Assembly: GCF_963665355.1 (NCBI RefSeq)
Contig: NZ_OY762229.1
Span: 2,728,001-2,792,000, forward strand
Length of the DNA: 64,000 nucleotides
Source of the DNA: an uncultured Desulfobacter sp.
GTDB lineage: Bacteria; Desulfobacterota; Desulfobacteria; Desulfobacterales; Desulfobacteraceae
Reading direction: 5' to 3'
Position 1 is the stretch's first letter. Each line of letters starts with the position of its first letter. Below are positions 26,682-35,301 of the stretch, piece by piece. The translations under genes and the position numbers were made by a program. The notes below the pieces were generated by a model that saw only the letters and a list, made by a program, of their open reading frames with translations, had not been told where the DNA came from and ran no database searches.

Positions 26682-27806
26682 ATGGAATATCGGCAAGCAG
26701 ATCTGCTGGAAAGGATCAGGACGCTTACGGGCAGGGATATCCAAAGGGTCCCCCGGATCTTTAAAGATACCACACAGTTCATGTCCATTACGCCGGGGGA
26801 TGTTATACGGCTTGGGGATTACGACTACTGGGTTTACAGCAACGCCAGGGAAGGGCGTTTCGGCATTGACGACCAGCCCAAGTTCTGGGTGAAGAAGGCC
26901 CTGGATCTTTGCAGCAACACCCGCAAGATAGTTAAGCTGGTATTCAGAGAGACATTCAAGGGACGCATCGGAACATTGCACTTTGACTGTGTCAGGAGCC
27001 CCGAAAAGGAAGCCGATGTATTGTCCGTCACCCAGGGACACTCCAATTTCATGCAGGGCCGGCAGGTTAAAGACAGTGTGGGCAATTTGGTCCGGATACT
27101 TGACATTGTTCCCGGTCCTTCCCTTTACCAGTATCTTCGTGATCTTGACCTGTCCCACAAAGAGTATTTCAACACGTTGTTTCCAGAAGTGATGTACAGA
27201 TTCCGGGAAAGTGTAGCAGCCATTGCCCAGCTTCATGAACAGGGCCGGCACCACGGAGATATCCGGGCCGATCACCTGTTGTGGACCGGCACCCTTAAAA
27301 CCCTTGCCTGGATCGATTTTGATTACGATATGGGCGGCTCTGACATGGATTTGTTTTGCCTGGGCAATGTGCTGCAGCAGGTGGTGGGCAAAGGACGTCA
27401 TTCCCTGGAAAATATCCGTACCACACCCGGAGCGTATCCGGATTTCAAATCCGACCTGGAAGAGGGGGACATGTCCCTGATGTATTCCCACCGGGTCATG
27501 AATCTTCAAAAATTGTTTCCTTATATACCGGATGAACTCAACGCGATCCTGATGCGCTTTTCTTCATCTTCTGTGCCTTGTGCCAGGACAGGGAAACCTT
27601 ATGGCGGGGCCAAGGACCTGCTGAACGATCTTTGCAAACTATTTCCCAGATTCGCCGGCATTTCTTCTAACCCGGCAGTTAACTATCCGTTCTTTATGCC
27701 CCATAAGCATTTTGGGGGGGAAAGTAATTTGATAACATTGCAAAAAACTGGGTGCCAGATGGGGAAAATCGATACAACAATGGAGGAATGGGCAGGCAGT
27801 CCGTAA
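26682..27806 (+). CDS. degenerate protein-kinase-like (aminoglycoside-kinase fold) protein
   Basis: This 374-residue soluble protein has a kinase-like catalytic segment: HGDIRADHLLW near residue 190, matching the HxDxxxxN catalytic loop with His in the Asn position. IDFDYD near 210 stands at the DFG position, then SDMDLFCLGN. No clear glycine-rich loop is visible in the N-lobe. ATG 26682 has AGGAGG four bases upstream; a longer frame from 26598 lacks one. It could be an active atypical kinase or a pseudokinase. The C-terminal 60 residues look disordered. Confidence 0.6.
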   Translation: MEYRQADLLERIRTLTGRDIQRVPRIFKDTTQFMSITPGDVIRLGDYDYWVYSNAREGRFGIDDQPKFWVKKALDLCSNTRKIVKLVFRETFKGRIGTLHFDCVRSPEKEADVLSVTQGHSNFMQGRQVKDSVGNLVRILDIVPGPSLYQYLRDLDLSHKEYFNTLFPEVMYRFRESVAAIAQLHEQGRHHGDIRADHLLWTGTLKTLAWIDFDYDMGGSDMDLFCLGNVLQQVVGKGRHSLENIRTTPGAYPDFKSDLEEGDMSLMYSHRVMNLQKLFPYIPDELNAILMRFSSSSVPCARTGKPYGGAKDLLNDLCKLFPRFAGISSNPAVNYPFFMPHKHFGGESNLITLQKTGCQMGKIDTTMEEWAGSP

Positions 27807-27848
27807 CGAATGAAAGTACTTCGGTTTTAGGACTGTATGCCCATTCTA

Positions 27849-28016
27849 TTAATCTTGTTCCACCTTCAAAGGATCTTCTTCATGGACCGTTTTTTTAAAA
27901 TTGCGAATGGCTTTACCCATTCCACCGCCGATCTCGGGCAGTTTGCCCGCACCGAAAATCACCAGGATGATGACCAGAATAATGGACAGTTCCGGGATAC
28001 CAATTCCACCTAACAT
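27849..28016 (-). CDS. tatA: Sec-independent translocase subunit TatA/TatE
   Basis: A 55-residue single-span protein. It has the transmembrane helix [15 protein letters not shown], the hinge GAGKLPEIG, and the amphipathic helix [15 protein letters not shown] precedes ATG 28016. tatC and tatB are not nearby. It sits 59 bases past the terminator of an operon that encodes a Tat-signal enzyme. Confidence 0.93.
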   Translation of the reverse strand: MLGGIGIPELSIILVIILVIFGAGKLPEIGGGMGKAIRNFKKTVHEEDPLKVEQD

Positions 28017-28074
28017 CTTTACTCCTTTCCGGGGCAACGGCCAGGCCGTGCCTGCTAATTATTTAAAATAGAAA

Positions 28075-28106
28075 CAGGCAAGGCCTTATGATACAGGCCC
28101 TGCCTG
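28075..28106 (-). terminator. hairpin between the PEP-CTERM gene and tatA
   Basis: 11-bp stem (CAGGCAAGGCC / GGCCCTGCCTG, one mismatch) followed on the minus strand by a T-rich tract. It probably limits read-through from the phosphoesterase/PEP-CTERM genes into tatA. Confidence 0.6.
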
Positions 28107-28145
28107 ATGAAAATTGCTATCAAACCTGCGTACGGATAGTCCAAC

Positions 28146-28724
28146 TTATGCAAGTTTTCTTCTGGCACCAGCCCAGGCACACATACCCACAACCAGCATC
28201 AGGATGGTGGAAGGTTCAGGAACTGTGTGGGCCGCAATGTTGTCAAACTGGAAAGATTCGTTTTCACCAAAGGATACAGATGCCAGATTTGTCATCTGGC
28301 TGCCAAAGGTAAAGGTCTCAATTCCTTCGATGCCATCGGTGGTCAGATTAAAGCTGTAGGTGGAATTATCGGCATAAGTTGCAATAAAGGAGATGGTAGC
28401 TTCATAAAGTAAATCTTCAGTAAAAGCTTCAGCCAGATCAATGGACGTCAGGTCGAACAATGAACCGTCTGTGGCAACAAGTGTTGTGGTGGTGGTATAA
28501 TCGTTCACCAGTGCCACGGAACCGGTGTAATAATAGCCATATAAAGCATCATCTTCAGTGATGGCATAGAATTCGCTGCCATCGTCAGCTGTCAGGGTAA
28601 ATTCGTCTTCGGTATAGGTTGCACCGCTGGAAAACGCGTCAAAAGTAATTTCGGTGGCATTTGCAAAAGGTGCCAGAGCCGCAAAAGTTAAAAACATACC
28701 CATCACTAAAATAATCTTCTTCAT
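28146..28724 (-). CDS. PEP-CTERM sorting-domain secreted protein
   Basis: The 192-residue protein has a Sec signal peptide (residues 1-23, cleavage near ANA-TE) and an acidic, Ser/Thr-rich body with almost no Cys. The C-terminal anchor is VPEPSTILMLVVGMCAWAG followed by ARRKLA, a textbook PEP-CTERM signal recognised by exosortase. It lies 41 bases after the Tat-signal phosphoesterase and is probably cotranscribed. No exosortase (xrt) is in the window. Confidence 0.92.
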   Translation of the reverse strand: MKKIILVMGMFLTFAALAPFANATEITFDAFSSGATYTEDEFTLTADDGSEFYAITEDDALYGYYYTGSVALVNDYTTTTTLVATDGSLFDLTSIDLAEAFTEDLLYEATISFIATYADNSTYSFNLTTDGIEGIETFTFGSQMTNLASVSFGENESFQFDNIAAHTVPEPSTILMLVVGMCAWAGARRKLA

Positions 28725-28765
28725 TTTCTATCTCCAAAAAATAGTATTGATCATTTAAAAAAAAA

Positions 28766-30445
28766 TTAAACCAGTTTGGCCACAAAATCGTTTTCATGAT
28801 TCAGCACAGCCCAGACAGTTTTGGTGTAGGGATCCACACCATAGGTACCCAGTCCATATGTGGATTTATAGGCACCTCTTACAAAGGTTTTGGTCCCACC
28901 ATCGTTGAGATCCACTGCATTGACCCAAGCATCTTCTTCGTTTCTGGCCGCAATGCAGAAACGGCCTCTGAGCAGCAGGGAGGTTCTGATCTTTTTGGGG
29001 TTGTAGGAGATGGAAAGGGCATAGGTATCTGTTACCTGGCTTTCATCTGCGTCGGGCAGCGCTCCGGTCAGCTCTTCGTCATAGAGGCTTAAGTTGTCCA
29101 CAAGACCCCACAGGGTAAAAATATCTGAGGCCGCATCGTTCACCAGGTCGCCGTCTGCCCAGCCGGTGTTCACTGTTTTGACCAGGGCGCGGCCCACAAG
29201 GTCTGTTTCATCGTTGGTGTTGGTGCCGCCCAGAATCTGGGCTGTAGTATTATTATAGCTGTCGGCAATGCCGGTGTAGCTTTCACCCTGGGCCACTTCA
29301 AAGCGTGCTCCGTTCAGACTGTAGCCGAAACGTTCCCTAAGGTAAAAAGGCTGTTCTGTGTAGCTTCTTAGACTGACGGAAGCGTAATCCGCTCCAGTGC
29401 TTGACGAGTAAAAATCAACAGTTACCCTTGGGCCTTCCACTGTAAAAATGTAATATCCGATGGTGTACAACTCCTCCTGGAGCATGGTTTCCCGACCGTC
29501 ATCTCCTGTTCGGGGGGTGTAAAACTTGTAGGAGTTGGAGGAGGTGATGAGCTGCTGTACTTTGTAGCTGCCGGAAGCGTCGGAAACCAGAGACCGGTGG
29601 TGCATGTGGTCATGGCCGGAAATGTGGGCGCCTACGTTGTAGGTATCCAGGCTTTGAAGAAAAACATCCCGGGAATCGGCGTTGGAAGTCAGATCGTTAC
29701 CAAACAGGTTGTCCTTGTGATTGCCGCCGATCAGATTTTTGTGAGATAGAACAAATGCGTGGTAGTCATTGGGTCTCGAACTGACCATGTTGTTCACCCA
29801 ATCCACCTGATCCACCATGTTATTGACGTAGCTTGTGGTGCCGTCGTAGTTGCTACCATCCTTACGAACGAACTGGTCTATCATGACACAACGGACATTT
29901 TCGTAATCAAAAGAATAGGTTAAACCCTCAAGCGCTGAAATATCGGACTTAACGAAATTGGTGGCACCGTTCACATTGTCTCCTATACCCTGGGTCTGGG
30001 GCCAAAGTGCCACAAACTCGTTGGCGGCTTCCTGGCTGGACTCATGGTTACCGCGCAGGGGATAAAATCCAATGCCAGCGTCGTAAAGGGCCTGCCGGTG
30101 TGCCGCATGGGTTGCAAGATTGTGGGAACCGTCAATAGAATCAGTATATCTGTCCTTGTCAACCAAATCTCCAACCTGGATAACGTATTTGCAGTTGTGT
30201 TTAATGAACTGCTGGTTCAGCGCATCAATGATGCCAGTGGCACAGGTGTTTTCACCGCCGGTTGATTCGTTGTCGGGTTTCCATTGGGTGTCGGACATAA
30301 CACCGAAACACCAGGCGTTACTGGAAATGGCCGCAGAGGCTTTGCCCAGGCGGAAAAAAGGCACATTAAGGGTGGACAGGCCAAGACCTGCCAGTCCGGC
30401 GCCGCTGTACTTCAAAAACTGTCTTCTGTCCATGGTCTTTTTCAT
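28766..30445 (-). CDS. Tat-exported calcineurin-like metallophosphoesterase
   Basis: Twin-arginine signal DRRQFLK at residues 6-12, followed by a hydrophobic stretch and ASA cleavage near 37-39. Metallophosphoesterase motifs come in order: SDTQ (51), GDLVD (92), GNHE (132), LSHKN and GHDHMHH. The C-terminal 250 residues are a beta-rich, jelly-roll-like region. At 559 residues it is larger than the bare enzyme domain. The substrate is unknown; secreted relatives hydrolyse nucleotides or phosphoesters. It is transcribed with a PEP-CTERM protein. Confidence 0.9.
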   Translation of the reverse strand: MKKTMDRRQFLKYSGAGLAGLGLSTLNVPFFRLGKASAAISSNAWCFGVMSDTQWKPDNESTGGENTCATGIIDALNQQFIKHNCKYVIQVGDLVDKDRYTDSIDGSHNLATHAAHRQALYDAGIGFYPLRGNHESSQEAANEFVALWPQTQGIGDNVNGATNFVKSDISALEGLTYSFDYENVRCVMIDQFVRKDGSNYDGTTSYVNNMVDQVDWVNNMVSSRPNDYHAFVLSHKNLIGGNHKDNLFGNDLTSNADSRDVFLQSLDTYNVGAHISGHDHMHHRSLVSDASGSYKVQQLITSSNSYKFYTPRTGDDGRETMLQEELYTIGYYIFTVEGPRVTVDFYSSSTGADYASVSLRSYTEQPFYLRERFGYSLNGARFEVAQGESYTGIADSYNNTTAQILGGTNTNDETDLVGRALVKTVNTGWADGDLVNDAASDIFTLWGLVDNLSLYDEELTGALPDADESQVTDTYALSISYNPKKIRTSLLLRGRFCIAARNEEDAWVNAVDLNDGGTKTFVRGAYKSTYGLGTYGVDPYTKTVWAVLNHENDFVAKLV

Positions 30446-30762
30446 AAACCGTCTCCTAAAAAATATGAAAAATTAAAAAAATTTTCCGAATTGCGCAGAT
30501 ACCTTCCAATCACACGCCTCCAGAGCTGTTTTTCATATATGCCCACCACCTGTCGGTTTTGTAATATAATCTTTTAAAACAGCTACATATGTGAAAACAA
30601 GTTGTGTATTCTAAAATGGCTTGTATACGCAGGTTTCGGGTGTACGGTGTCTTTATAACTTGGGAATGTTACACGAATATGTTGTGATCTATAGTTTTGC
30701 ATTAAAAATGAATGAGGAAAAAACAACTATTCGCAAGGAAGCGGAAGCAATACTAACGAGAA

Positions 30763-31203
30763 TCAAATCATACCCAAACAACGGACATCAAAAGAGTGGT
30801 CACGGATGATAACCCTGGAAAGCGTCGTATACCCTTCTGCAGAATCCAGGCATTCAAGGCGTGAAAAGGCGCCTCGAACCCCTTTTTCCGGTATGGACCT
30901 GTCACCTCGCAGTCGGTTCCGCCCAAGGGCGTCTTCCAGGCGGGTGTCGAAAAAATAACCGTGAACCGGGATGCCCGCCGCTAAAATTTTTGGCAGGTAA
31001 CGTTGCCTGTCCTGGCGGGTGAGATTGGTGTTGTCAATGACAAAGGACTGGGAAATATCCAGGCAGCACAGCAACAGCATTTTTTCCCTGTGTCTGGTTT
31101 TTAGCATGTCCAGGTTGATGCGGACATGGGTGTCGGCAAACCTTTGCTTATAAAATGTGCTTTTGCCCGAGGCCTGAATGCCTGTAAAAATAATTGCTTC
31201 CAT
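30763..31203 (-). CDS. P-loop kinase of the polynucleotide-kinase-like AAA_33 group
   Basis: This 146-residue protein has Walker A GIQASGKST at residues 8-16. RINLDMLKTR resembles the RxNxDxLR of T4 polynucleotide kinase, VIDNTNLT is the acceptor-site motif, and a late RLRGDR arginine pair forms the lid. It may phosphorylate a nucleic-acid 5' end or a small molecule. The 5' flank 30446-30762 (upstream of the phosphoesterase) shows no further gene. Confidence 0.75.
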   Translation of the reverse strand: MEAIIFTGIQASGKSTFYKQRFADTHVRINLDMLKTRHREKMLLLCCLDISQSFVIDNTNLTRQDRQRYLPKILAAGIPVHGYFFDTRLEDALGRNRLRGDRSIPEKGVRGAFSRLECLDSAEGYTTLSRVIIRDHSFDVRCLGMI

Positions 31204-31409
31204 CGCGGTTTTTCCATAGACCTCTATATATTGCGCGGCCTGGAACCTGGGACAAAATAAGCCAATTCCTGGATCATGTCTGTCTATTAGTAACAGTCAT
31301 CAAGCCTGCTGAGTCTTGTTTATGCGCTGAGAATGTTAAATAATTGTGTTGGATTGTATAGTTTTCTGTTTTAATAAGGTTAGTGGATAAAAGGGCGATG
31401 GGCTTTCAT

Positions 31410-31595
31410 TTATTTCCAGCGGGTTAGATTGGGTAGGGTATTGACCATAAGTTTTCGGGCGCCTGCCTCGGGCATGCCCGAATCTACCAGGTGGGGGACA
31501 CAAATTTCAACCATTTCATTGATGGTGACATCCCGGGTAAACACTCCTTTTTGATAACAATAGGTGCAACACTCATTTTTTACATCATACTGCAC
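31410..31595 (-). pseudogene. truncated putative zinc-ribbon protein (N-terminus lost)
   Basis: The 61 residues match the C-terminal two-thirds of a small zinc-ribbon family: CTYCYQKGVFT, then the helix ending LPNLTRWK. Members normally begin with another CxxC (CQSCGMP type) about 25 residues earlier. Here the frame upstream meets a stop within ten codons with no second CxxC. Only a GTG at 31595 could start it, with no clear ribosome binding site, so it is probably a remnant. Confidence 0.55.
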
Positions 31596-31820
31596 GATTG
31601 CGACATCAGTATGTCGTAATTTTTATGATCGTGTTACCCGCCAGACAACATATCGTTTTGATGTTTATCAGCCGTGCAATCCCAAATCAAGCGCATATTA
31701 TGAGTTTGTTGGAAAGTAATGACAGATACTGCCTGATGGATTTTTCCCATCATCTGGGCCATGTTCCAGAACCGCGCCTCCTAAGCCGGGGTAAAGGATC
31801 TGGGGAACAATTGTGCAAAA

Positions 31821-33356
31821 CTATCTGTCTGATTCTCCGGCATCTCTTCCACCCGGCCAGACAGTAAAAGGCCTTTTCAGCATTTTTTCATACAGGCCAA
31901 TATAGCTTTCAGCACAACGGCTGTGGTTAAACTCCATGACAGACTCAACCATGATTCTGCGGATTTGAACTTCTTTTTCATCCGGATCAAGGGCAAAAAA
32001 GTCCATGGCCCGGTCCACAGCCCAGCTCAGCCCCTGGGTATCGTATACGGTGAAAATAAAACCGTTGCCGGTTGAGTTTGTGGTGTCAAGGGGTTTTACC
32101 GTGTCATGGAGGCCACCTGTGTCAAAGACAATGGGCAGAGTGCCGTAAATGGCCCCGATGATCTGGGGAAGGCCGCAGGGTTCAAAGGAAGAAGGCATGA
32201 AAACAAAATCACTACCGGCAAAGGCCTGGTGGGAGAGTTGTTCATCAAACTTTAGAATTCCTATCCGATGTTTTAAATCGTGGAACCCGGCAATATCTTT
32301 AAAGTACGTATAATATTCTCCATCTGCCACGGAGATGATCTGAATTCCGGTATCCCAGTATCGTGCTATGGTTTCGTACATGATCCGGGCCAGCAGTTGG
32401 CATCCTTTTTGAACCGGATCCAGGCGGGATGGCCAGAAGAACAAAGGCGCATCCGGATTTTTTTCAAGGCCGACAGCGTCCTGGAGAAAAATTTTGTTTT
32501 GCTGTTTCATGATGCGGTGACTTTTTGGTCCGTAATTAAACCGGATCATTTCATCCACGGCCGGATTGAATTCGGGTTCCGGCGCATTCAAAATCCCCGC
32601 AGCACAGCCGGCCTCCCATTTGTGGGTAAGCTCGGCCTTAAGTCCGGGTTCCACAAAAGGATGCCGGTTTTCAACGATCTCCCTTAAAAACGCCGGACTT
32701 ACAGTATTCACATAATGGGCTGAGAATACGCCTGAACACAGAAAATCCACCCGGTTGGTTTTCCGGCTTTCCTCATAACTTTGGGGCATCCGTTTATAAT
32801 AAAGCCATTGCCAGAAGGACGCCGCATCAATCCCCCGGTCCTCTATCTCGGCCAAAGTGGAGGTCATGGTATGGATATTGTGGATGGAAAACAGGCAGGG
32901 AATGCCATACTGCCTTGCCATGGCCGGAATCAGGCCCGTCATCCAGTCGTTGCAGTGGATAATGTCCGGTTTTACCCGGGGGATGATGTTGTTGATCACC
33001 TCCCGCTGAAAGGCCAGAGACACCTTCAGATTTTTATTGGAACTGCCGGAATAAACTTTTTCTTTGTAAAGAAACGCCCGGTCCACTGCAAAATGAATCC
33101 TCTCCTCGTTCAGACATTGCCTGATTTTCTCCACCTCCCGGTCATGCTTTTCCGTGGAATAATCATGATAGATGGAGCGGTAATCCGGTATGGCCACATG
33201 GACATCACAGTTCAGATCAAACAGGGCGCTGATCAAGGCTGCTGAAACATCTGCCAGGCCGCCGGCCTTGGCGGAATAGCCTTTACATGATCCCATTTCT
33301 TCCGGAAGATAGGTTACTTCCGGCGTGACAATAAGAATTCTTGGTCTGTCAGGCAT
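31821..33356 (-). CDS. GT5 glycogen/starch synthase-like glycosyltransferase (copy 1)
   Basis: The 511-residue protein has the ADP-glucose site KAGGLADVSAAL near residue 29, HCNDWMTGLIP, and the catalytic loop FEPCGLPQ. IVFDTGGLHDTV follows. These are the full GT5 signatures, so it is probably active in alpha-1,4-glucan synthesis. ATG 33356 has GGGAGA upstream; a frame extending to 33497 adds an implausible tail. Two related but defective copies lie at 46036-47568 and 50155-50672. Confidence 0.85.
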   Translation of the reverse strand: MPDRPRILIVTPEVTYLPEEMGSCKGYSAKAGGLADVSAALISALFDLNCDVHVAIPDYRSIYHDYSTEKHDREVEKIRQCLNEERIHFAVDRAFLYKEKVYSGSSNKNLKVSLAFQREVINNIIPRVKPDIIHCNDWMTGLIPAMARQYGIPCLFSIHNIHTMTSTLAEIEDRGIDAASFWQWLYYKRMPQSYEESRKTNRVDFLCSGVFSAHYVNTVSPAFLREIVENRHPFVEPGLKAELTHKWEAGCAAGILNAPEPEFNPAVDEMIRFNYGPKSHRIMKQQNKIFLQDAVGLEKNPDAPLFFWPSRLDPVQKGCQLLARIMYETIARYWDTGIQIISVADGEYYTYFKDIAGFHDLKHRIGILKFDEQLSHQAFAGSDFVFMPSSFEPCGLPQIIGAIYGTLPIVFDTGGLHDTVKPLDTTNSTGNGFIFTVYDTQGLSWAVDRAMDFFALDPDEKEVQIRRIMVESVMEFNHSRCAESYIGLYEKMLKRPFTVWPGGRDAGESDR

Positions 33357-33600
33357 GAGTGTCTCCCATTCGCTGTCTTTATTTGTTTGGCCATTATCAT
33401 CATCTTGTGCTTGTTTTGTTTCTTTTTTTACGTCTTTAAAAAAAATGCATCTTTTATGCCTGCATGAGAACAGTATTCCTATCTCCTTGGCATACAAGGG
33501 ATGGACAGTTCTGCCCCCCAGTAAATAAGCTTCAAATTTTTAAATTTTTGTCCAATATTTTTCCAGGGGGATAAAAAATCTGACATTAATCCTGCTTTGG

Positions 33601-33647
33601 AAAAAAACAGGTCGCCCGGGTCAGGATTCCCTGCTTCCTGCCCGGGC
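33601..33647 (-). terminator. Rho-independent terminator after hsp20
   Basis: GC-rich stem GCCCGGG.CAGG / CCTGCCCGGGC followed on the minus strand by seven T residues. It lies 38 bases past the hsp20 stop. I see no gene in 33357-33684. Confidence 0.8.
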
Positions 33648-33684
33648 CGAATTCCCAGCATTGTTGTATAAAGGCGGTAATAAT

Positions 33685-34125
33685 CTATTTCACCGCAATT
33701 TCAATCTGTTTGGGTTTTGATTTTTCCGTTTTGGGAAGACGAAGCGTTAATATTCCTTCATTGAACTGGGCCTCAATCTGTTCTTCAGTTACATTGTCCG
33801 GCATGGAAAAACTGCGCAGGAAGCTGCCGTAATGCCGCTCGATCCTGTGATACTTTACATTTTTATCCTCTTTTTCCTGTTTCCGTTCCCCCCTGATATT
33901 GAGAACTCCGTTATCAATGGTAATTCTGATATCTTCCCGTTTGATTTCCGGGACCTCTACCTTGATGGTGAAATCCAAATCGGTTTCGGCAATGTCTGCG
34001 CGAGGGACCCAGTCTCCAGGGGTCAACAGTTCCTGATTGCCCAATGAAGGACGGTTCAAATCCCTCAAATATTTTGTAAATATACTATCGATTCCCTGGA
34101 ACGGATCCCATTTGGTCAGTTTCAT
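33685..34125 (-). CDS. Hsp20 small heat-shock protein
   Basis: ATP-independent holdase with 146 residues. The alpha-crystallin domain spans about 40-135 (WVPRADIAETD, VPEIKREDIRI, GVLNIRGER, and GILTLRLPK). The C-terminal IEIAVK is the conserved I-x-I tail. AAAGGAG precedes the ATG. It heads a region that also holds broken groEL and lon genes. Confidence 0.95.
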   Translation of the reverse strand: MKLTKWDPFQGIDSIFTKYLRDLNRPSLGNQELLTPGDWVPRADIAETDLDFTIKVEVPEIKREDIRITIDNGVLNIRGERKQEKEDKNVKYHRIERHYGSFLRSFSMPDNVTEEQIEAQFNEGILTLRLPKTEKSKPKQIEIAVK

Positions 34126-34143
34126 TTTTTTATCTCCTTTTAT

Positions 34144-34865
34144 TTAAGTAAGACTTCGTTTTTTTGGCGTCTCTTTGTAAAAATCTTCAGGATGCCGGTG
34201 ATATCGATCGATTAGCCTGGTGATATGGGGAGTGGTATAGACAGGATGTTTCACTGCAAAATCCTTGAGAATCCCTTTGGTCTTTGCGGAAAAGCTCAAG
34301 CAATCCTTGCTGTAGAAGTTTCTGGCCAGCTCCTTGGTAAAAAATTCAACCCAGATCCTCGCAATATAAGAGTTGAAATTTATAATCTCCTTAAGTTGCA
34401 TGACATCCGTGGATATCGGTCTATTGACCATCCAGCGTGAAACAATCTCAGCCACTGTCGTTCGATGTATGAAACTTTCCAAAAAAAGCATATTTATCCA
34501 TAGCTCAATAAGTTGATATGCAACGATCTTCCCTAATGAGAGTGGCTCTTCCCCGGTATTGCCGGTCAGGAATAAAAAGCGATGACTTTGGCCTTGATTT
34601 GATTGGGAGTCATTTTGTCGGTTGTCTCCACCCCTTTGATTCTTGAAGCCAACTCATTGTTCCTCTCAATTTCCTTTTTCAGTTCAAATTTGGCCTCGCG
34701 AAATATCTTAGCAGCATCGCGGATCCTGTCAACAATATCATTATAGAATAATTTAAGCTGCTGAACTCTTGGCTTATCTATCTTTTTGTCATCGGCGATT
34801 TCCTGGGGACCATAAGGCACGTTCCGCGTTCTTGAGCCACCGGAAAGCCGGACATGTTTTTCCAC
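34144..34865 (-). pseudogene. frameshifted hypothetical gene in two pieces
   Basis: Two adjacent reading frames look like one gene. The first (34566-34865) ends KAKVIAFYS. Shifting frame at the T-rich run near 34578-34584 opens a frame that continues through LTGNTGEEPLSLGKIVAYQ directly into the second piece (34144-34491). The upstream end is also open before the GTG start (IEVDFEGINLN), so the true N-terminus may be missing. No family is recognised; the first part is a charged coiled coil and the second is helical. It lies 18 bases before hsp20. A sequencing error is possible. Confidence 0.6.
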
Positions 34866-34976
34866 ATTGAGGTTGATTCCTTCAAAATCAACCTCAATGG
34901 AATCATCTCTTAAAACATATTGACAGTGAGATCAAACCGTAAGTTTCTATTCAAATGCCCCCGCTGGCCCAGGAGG

Positions 34977-35007
34977 CCCCCCCGGAAGATAGGGTTCCGG
35001 GGGGGGG
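34977..35007. other. very GC-rich hairpin in the 34866-35277 gap
   Basis: Stem CCCCCCCGGAA/TTCCGGGGGGG with a short loop and no T run. The rest of the gap holds a short unsupported frame (34947-35165) and dispersed repeat copy A. Confidence 0.6.
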
Positions 35008-35199
35008 CGTAAAGAAAGAAAAGAAAGAAGAATTGAACGAAGGGTATTATCCTGGGGGCTCTGGTTGTCGTCCATCATGCGGGGACAATTAAATCCAGCG
35101 CCTGTGCCAAAGTTCATGCCCATGCCCATGGGCATGCATTTTAACATTGGGAGGGTATCCGCCATAAAGGTTTAATTACATCCCAATATTAAGATAAGG

Positions 35200-35301
35200 A
35201 TAGGGGGATTATGATTACAAATCAACATGATAGAAGATTATAAAAAAACACATAAATCAACTATTTAAAATAGGGGATTATTCAAGGGACAACAGGAATG
35301 A
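35200..35301 (+). repeat. dispersed repeat, copy A
   Basis: About 100 bp, shared with 47684-47785, 50713-50773 and (inverted) 51155-51243. The core is GATTATGATTACAAATCAAC, then an AT-rich stretch, then ATAAATCAACTATT and AATAGGGGATTATTCAAGG. The block ATAGGGG-ATTAT occurs near both ends as a direct repeat. The right end runs into the last eight codons of the PAS-LuxR gene. Confidence 0.8.

Noticed and set aside
26664-27509. 281-codon open frame on the minus strand
   Set aside because: Antisense to the kinase-like gene, whose start has AGGAGG and whose catalytic motifs are recognisable.
30621-30809. 62-codon frame on the plus strand
   Set aside because: No ribosome binding site or motif, and it overlaps the end of the P-loop kinase gene.
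34947-35165. 72-codon frame with Met/Gly-rich start and Pro-rich end
   Set aside because: No ribosome binding site, low-complexity content and a GC hairpin in its 3' half; not supported as a gene.
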